From Alphaproteobacteria bacterium (lineage in GTDB: Bacteria > Pseudomonadota > Alphaproteobacteria > Rhizobiales > Aestuariivirgaceae): a DNA stretch of 14,779 bases. The notes beneath the pieces are model-generated. The model worked only from the letters and a program-made list of their open reading frames with translations, ran no database searches and was not told where the DNA came from. The translations under genes were made by a program, and so were the position numbers. Below are positions 12,406-14,779 of this stretch, piece by piece. The first letter of the stretch is position 1. Every line of letters starts with the position of its first letter. The stretch spans positions 1 through 14,779 of the forward strand of contig JAJRRZ010000109.1 of assembly GCA_024279045.1 (NCBI GenBank), given 5' to 3'.

Positions 12406-13545
12406 ATGACCGCAACATTTCATTTCGATCTCATCACCACCGACGGCGCGGCGCGGCTGGGGCGCATCGGCACCAGCCGCGGCATCATCCGCACGCCGGC
12501 CTTCATGCCCGTCGGCACCGCCGCCACGGTGAAGGGCATCTGGCCGCAAGACGTGCGCGCCGCGGGGGCGGATATCATCCTCGGCAACACCTATCACCTC
12601 ATGCTGCGCCCCACCGCGGAGCGCATCCACGAGCTGTTTGGCGGGCTGCACGCCTTCATGCGCTGGGATGGGCCGATCCTCACCGATTCCGGCGGCTTTC
12701 AGGTGATGTCGCTCTCTTCCTTGCGCAAGATCAGCGAGGAGGGGGTGGAGTTCCGCTCGCACCTGGACGGCTCAAGGCATTTCATGTCGCCGGAGCGCAG
12801 CATGGAGATCCAGCACCTGCTGGGCTCCGATATCCAGATGCAGCTCGACGAGGTGATATCGCTGCCCGCCACCATCGAGGAACAGGCCCGCGCCATGCGC
12901 CGCTCGCTGCGATGGGCGGCGCGCTGCCGTGCGGCCTTCGATGAGCATGATGAAGCCGCACGCGGACACGCCGTGTTCGGCATCGTGCAGGGCGGAGTGG
13001 AAAAGCACCTGCGCGAGGAGTCGGCGAAGGGGCTGATGGACATCGGCTTTCATGGCTATGCCATCGGCGGGCTGGCGGTGGGCGAGGGGCAGGCGCTGAT
13101 GCTGGAGATGACCGCCTTCACCGCCGCCCTGTTGCCAGAGGACAAGCCGCGCTACCTGATGGGCGTCGGCACCCCGGAGGACATCCTGGAGGCGGTGGCG
13201 CGCGGCGTGGACATGTTCGACTGTGTCATGCCTACCCGCGCCGGGCGGCACGGACAGGCCTTCACCCGCTTCGGCAAGATGAACCTGAAGAATGCCCGCT
13301 TCGCCACCGACACCCGCCCGCTCGACCCCGGCAACCCGCACCCGGCGCTGGGGCAATACAGCCGCGCCTATATCCATCACCTGGTGAAGTCCGGCGAATT
13401 GCTGGGGCAGATGATCCTCAGCCTGGCCAACATCGCCTATTATCAGCAACTCATGCAGGGCATTCGCCGCGCCATTGCCAATGGCGCCTTCGAGGACTTC
13501 CGCCAGCGGACGAAAGCCCGATGGGCCAGCGGCCTGCCGGATTGA
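12406..13545 (+). CDS. tgt: tRNA-guanine(34) transglycosylase with substituted zinc site
   Basis: Tgt swaps guanine-34 for preQ1 in GUN-anticodon tRNAs, a step of queuosine synthesis. The ATG at 12406 gives 379 residues beginning MTATFHFDLITTDGA; GGGGGA (12396-12401) lies four bases upstream. An in-frame ATG at 12394 is possible, and a frame open from 12322 overlaps the terminator. Asp94 (DSGGFQV), Asp148, Gln195, GGLAVGEG (221-228) and Asp272 (FDCVMPTR), the nucleophile by homology to Zymomonas Asp280, are intact. Oddly, the zinc ligands Cys318, Cys320, Cys323 and His349 of Zymomonas align with Asn310, His312, Leu315 and Ala341 without gaps. The pocket Cys158 equivalent is Val150. The surrounding sequence (SRAYIHHL, IAYYQQLM) is well conserved, so frameshift or decay is unlikely. 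Terminators on both sides suggest a single-gene transcript. Confidence 0.96.
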   Translation: MTATFHFDLITTDGAARLGRIGTSRGIIRTPAFMPVGTAATVKGIWPQDVRAAGADIILGNTYHLMLRPTAERIHELFGGLHAFMRWDGPILTDSGGFQVMSLSSLRKISEEGVEFRSHLDGSRHFMSPERSMEIQHLLGSDIQMQLDEVISLPATIEEQARAMRRSLRWAARCRAAFDEHDEAARGHAVFGIVQGGVEKHLREESAKGLMDIGFHGYAIGGLAVGEGQALMLEMTAFTAALLPEDKPRYLMGVGTPEDILEAVARGVDMFDCVMPTRAGRHGQAFTRFGKMNLKNARFATDTRPLDPGNPHPALGQYSRAYIHHLVKSGELLGQMILSLANIAYYQQLMQGIRRAIANGAFEDFRQRTKARWASGLPD

Positions 13546-13560
13546 TTGACTGCACGAGGC

Positions 13561-13592
13561 AAAAAACCCGGTGCTGCCAGCGCCTTTTTCTT
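13561..13592 (+). terminator. terminator after tgt
   Basis: GGTGCT (13570-13575) pairs with AGCGCC (13579-13584, one G-T wobble) around GCC, followed by TTTTTCTT. AAAAAA at 13561-13566 can extend the stem with those Ts, so it might also work on the other strand. It lies 15 bases after the tgt stop. Confidence 0.75.
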
Positions 13593-13712
13593 CCCGTGAA
13601 TTGTTGATTGATCCTCCATTCATTTCCGAAGTTGTCGGAATATGACAAGGAACTCTCAGGGGGGCAGACCTGCCCTCGGGGCAAGGCAGAAAGGCAACGG
13701 AAGGCAGGGCGC

Positions 13713-14462
13713 ATGAGCAAAAGACCAGGACGCAGGGGCGGGGCAAGGGCGCGGCGCCAGCAGCGCCTGAACAGGGCAGTGCGCGCCTCGCTGCCACCGG
13801 GCGCGGCGCTGTTGCCGGAAGAGGAATTGGCCGCCACGTCTGGCGAGGGAAAGGGGCAGGGCAGGGCGCTGGTGATTGCCTGCGGGGCGTTGGCGAAGGA
13901 AATCTTGCTGCTGAAGAAGCAGCTTGGTCTCGATACGCTGGACATGCACTGTCTGCCGGCCATCTGGCACAACACACCGCAATATATTCCGGAAGGCGTG
14001 CGCGCGCGCATCCGCCAGGCGAAACGCGAAGGCTACGGGCGCATTCTGGTGGCCTATGGCGACTGTGGCACCGGTGGCGCGCTGGATGCGGTGTTGGCGG
14101 AAGAAGGAGTGCGGCGGCTGCCCGGCGCGCATTGCTATGCCTTTTTCTCCGGTGTGGAGAATTTCATGCAGCGGCTGCAGGACGATGGATCGGAAGCGCG
14201 GGCCTATTACCTGACCGATTATCTGGTGCGGCACTTCGATAGCCTCGTCTGGCGCGGGCTGATGCTGGATGAACACCCCGAGCTGCTGTCTGACTACTTC
14301 GGCAGTTACGAGAAACTGGTGCATCTGGCGCAGGTGGATGATGCCGAGCTGGACACCAGGGCGCGTGAAGCGGCGAAACGGCTGGGGCTGAAGCATGAGC
14401 GGCGGCTGGTCGGCTTCGGCGACCTGGCCACGGCGCTGGAGGATTTGCGCGTTAGGCAATGA
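13713..14462 (+). CDS. DUF1638 family protein of unknown function
   Basis: The body of this 249-residue protein matches my memory of the DUF1638 family, whose reaction is not established to my knowledge. Key segments are VIACGALAKEIL (54-65), MHCLPAIWHN (78-87), VAYGDCGTGGALDAVLAEEG (113-132) and GAHCYAFFSG (138-147). Four cysteines (57, 80, 118, 141) fall inside these conserved-looking blocks, suggesting metal or cofactor binding, but that is inference. The first 50 residues are a basic, low-complexity extension. ATG 13713 is chosen because GGAAGG (13699-13704) precedes it; an in-frame ATG at 13608 adds 35 poorly family-like residues. No membrane segment or signal peptide is evident. It follows the tgt terminator, so it is probably transcribed separately; I found no clear promoter. 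Confidence 0.8.
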   Translation: MSKRPGRRGGARARRQQRLNRAVRASLPPGAALLPEEELAATSGEGKGQGRALVIACGALAKEILLLKKQLGLDTLDMHCLPAIWHNTPQYIPEGVRARIRQAKREGYGRILVAYGDCGTGGALDAVLAEEGVRRLPGAHCYAFFSGVENFMQRLQDDGSEARAYYLTDYLVRHFDSLVWRGLMLDEHPELLSDYFGSYEKLVHLAQVDDAELDTRAREAAKRLGLKHERRLVGFGDLATALEDLRVRQ

Positions 14463-14642
14463 GTGGCCGCATCGAACGTGGACTATCCACAAGGCGATGC
14501 ATGAACGGGAAAATGCCCCACATGACACATGGGAAATTGCAAGGCTGTGCGTCGTGATGAGGTCTCCCCCGGTCAAAGTGCCGTGCCGGCGCTACCGGCG
14601 CAAGCTGGCGCTACGCATCATTTTTCTTCAGATCCCGGGTGA

Positions 14643-14779
14643 TTAGGCTCCGGACTCAATTGAGCCACCATGTTACGATTGCAGCTATGCAGATGGCGGC
14701 GAGGAAAGTTTTGGCCAGTTTGTCGTAGCGGGTTGCGATACGGCGAAAGTCCTTCAGACGGCAGAATGTGCGCTCCACG
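14643..14779 (-). mobile_element. end of an IS5-family insertion sequence (truncated by window)
   Basis: A transposase C-terminus on the minus strand reaches the window edge. Between its stop and the DUF1638 gene lies TTAG (14643-14646) followed by GCTCCGGACTC (14647-14657). TTAG fits the YTAR-type target duplication known for part of the IS5 family, so 14647 may be the outer end of the element. The other end is outside the window, so neither the inverted repeat nor the duplication can be confirmed. Confidence 0.65.
14656..14779 (-). CDS. IS5-family transposase, C-terminal end (partial)
   Basis: Reading the minus strand from the window edge gives 40 codons and a TGA. The protein end VERTFCRLKDFRRIATRYDK is followed by LAKTFLAAICIAAIVTWWLN. 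The VER...RLKDFRRIATRYDK pattern is the C-terminal signature of IS5-family DDE transposases (IS427/IS1031-like), where the Glu of VER is regarded as the third acidic catalytic residue. The AICIAA-plus-Trp end also fits the IS427 subgroup. The N-terminal part lies beyond 14779, so whether the copy is intact, or made by frameshifting between two frames, cannot be judged. The gene faces the DUF1638 gene, converging with it. Confidence 0.85.
   Translation of the reverse strand, partial: VERTFCRLKDFRRIATRYDKLAKTFLAAICIAAIVTWWLN

Noticed and set aside
14585..14625. Terminator after the DUF1638 gene
   Set aside because: GCCGG (14585-14589) can pair with CCGGC (14595-14599), but the T5 run starts 21 bases after the stem, too far for intrinsic termination. 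The rest of 14463-14642 shows nothing I can support.

Overview
The window is one continuous, densely packed plus-strand ribosomal-protein cluster from a GC-rich bacterium, almost certainly an alphaproteobacterium. Three things point there. The rpoA, rplV and secY products have alphaproteobacterial sequence character. rpsD is absent between rpsK and rpoA. The adenylate kinase has a four-cysteine lid of the kind I associate with that class. I cannot name the genus.

Layout. Positions 1-3301 hold the end of the S10 operon and the start of the spc operon (rplB tail, rpsS, rplV, rpsC, rplP, rpmC, rpsQ, rplN, rplX). Positions 3294-9392 complete the spc operon (rplE, rpsN, rpsH, rplF, rplR, rpsE, rpmD, rplO, secY, adk). 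A 242-base structured leader with a promoter-like site and an intrinsic-terminator-like hairpin separates adk from the alpha operon (rpsM, rpsK, rpoA, rplQ; 9635-12253). A strong terminator at 12308-12344 closes that cluster. tgt follows (queuosine pathway) with its own terminator, then a DUF1638 protein, and finally the 3' end of an IS5-family insertion sequence on the minus strand, cut by the window edge.

How the genes work together. The cluster supplies small- and large-subunit ribosomal proteins together with the Sec channel (SecY), the adenylate pool enzyme (Adk) and the RNA polymerase alpha subunit. Several neighbours overlap by one to eight bases, which suggests translational coupling. 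Tgt modifies the wobble base of GUN-anticodon tRNAs, so it also acts in translation but looks separately transcribed.

What stands out. (1) Tgt keeps its catalytic aspartates, but all four residues that bind structural zinc in characterised bacterial Tgt proteins are replaced (Asn, His, Leu, Ala), and the substrate-pocket Cys is Val, as in the eukaryotic enzyme. (2) A palindromic GC-rich element of about 90 bp sits between rplE and rpsN and, as a tandem pair, between rpoA and rplQ. (3) Most other long intercistronic gaps carry a stable stem-loop without a U-tract. (4) The alpha operon leader combines promoter, terminator-like hairpin and two more hairpins, with no S4 gene in the operon. No CRISPR array, tRNA or rRNA gene was seen, and I do not see a new multi-gene system.
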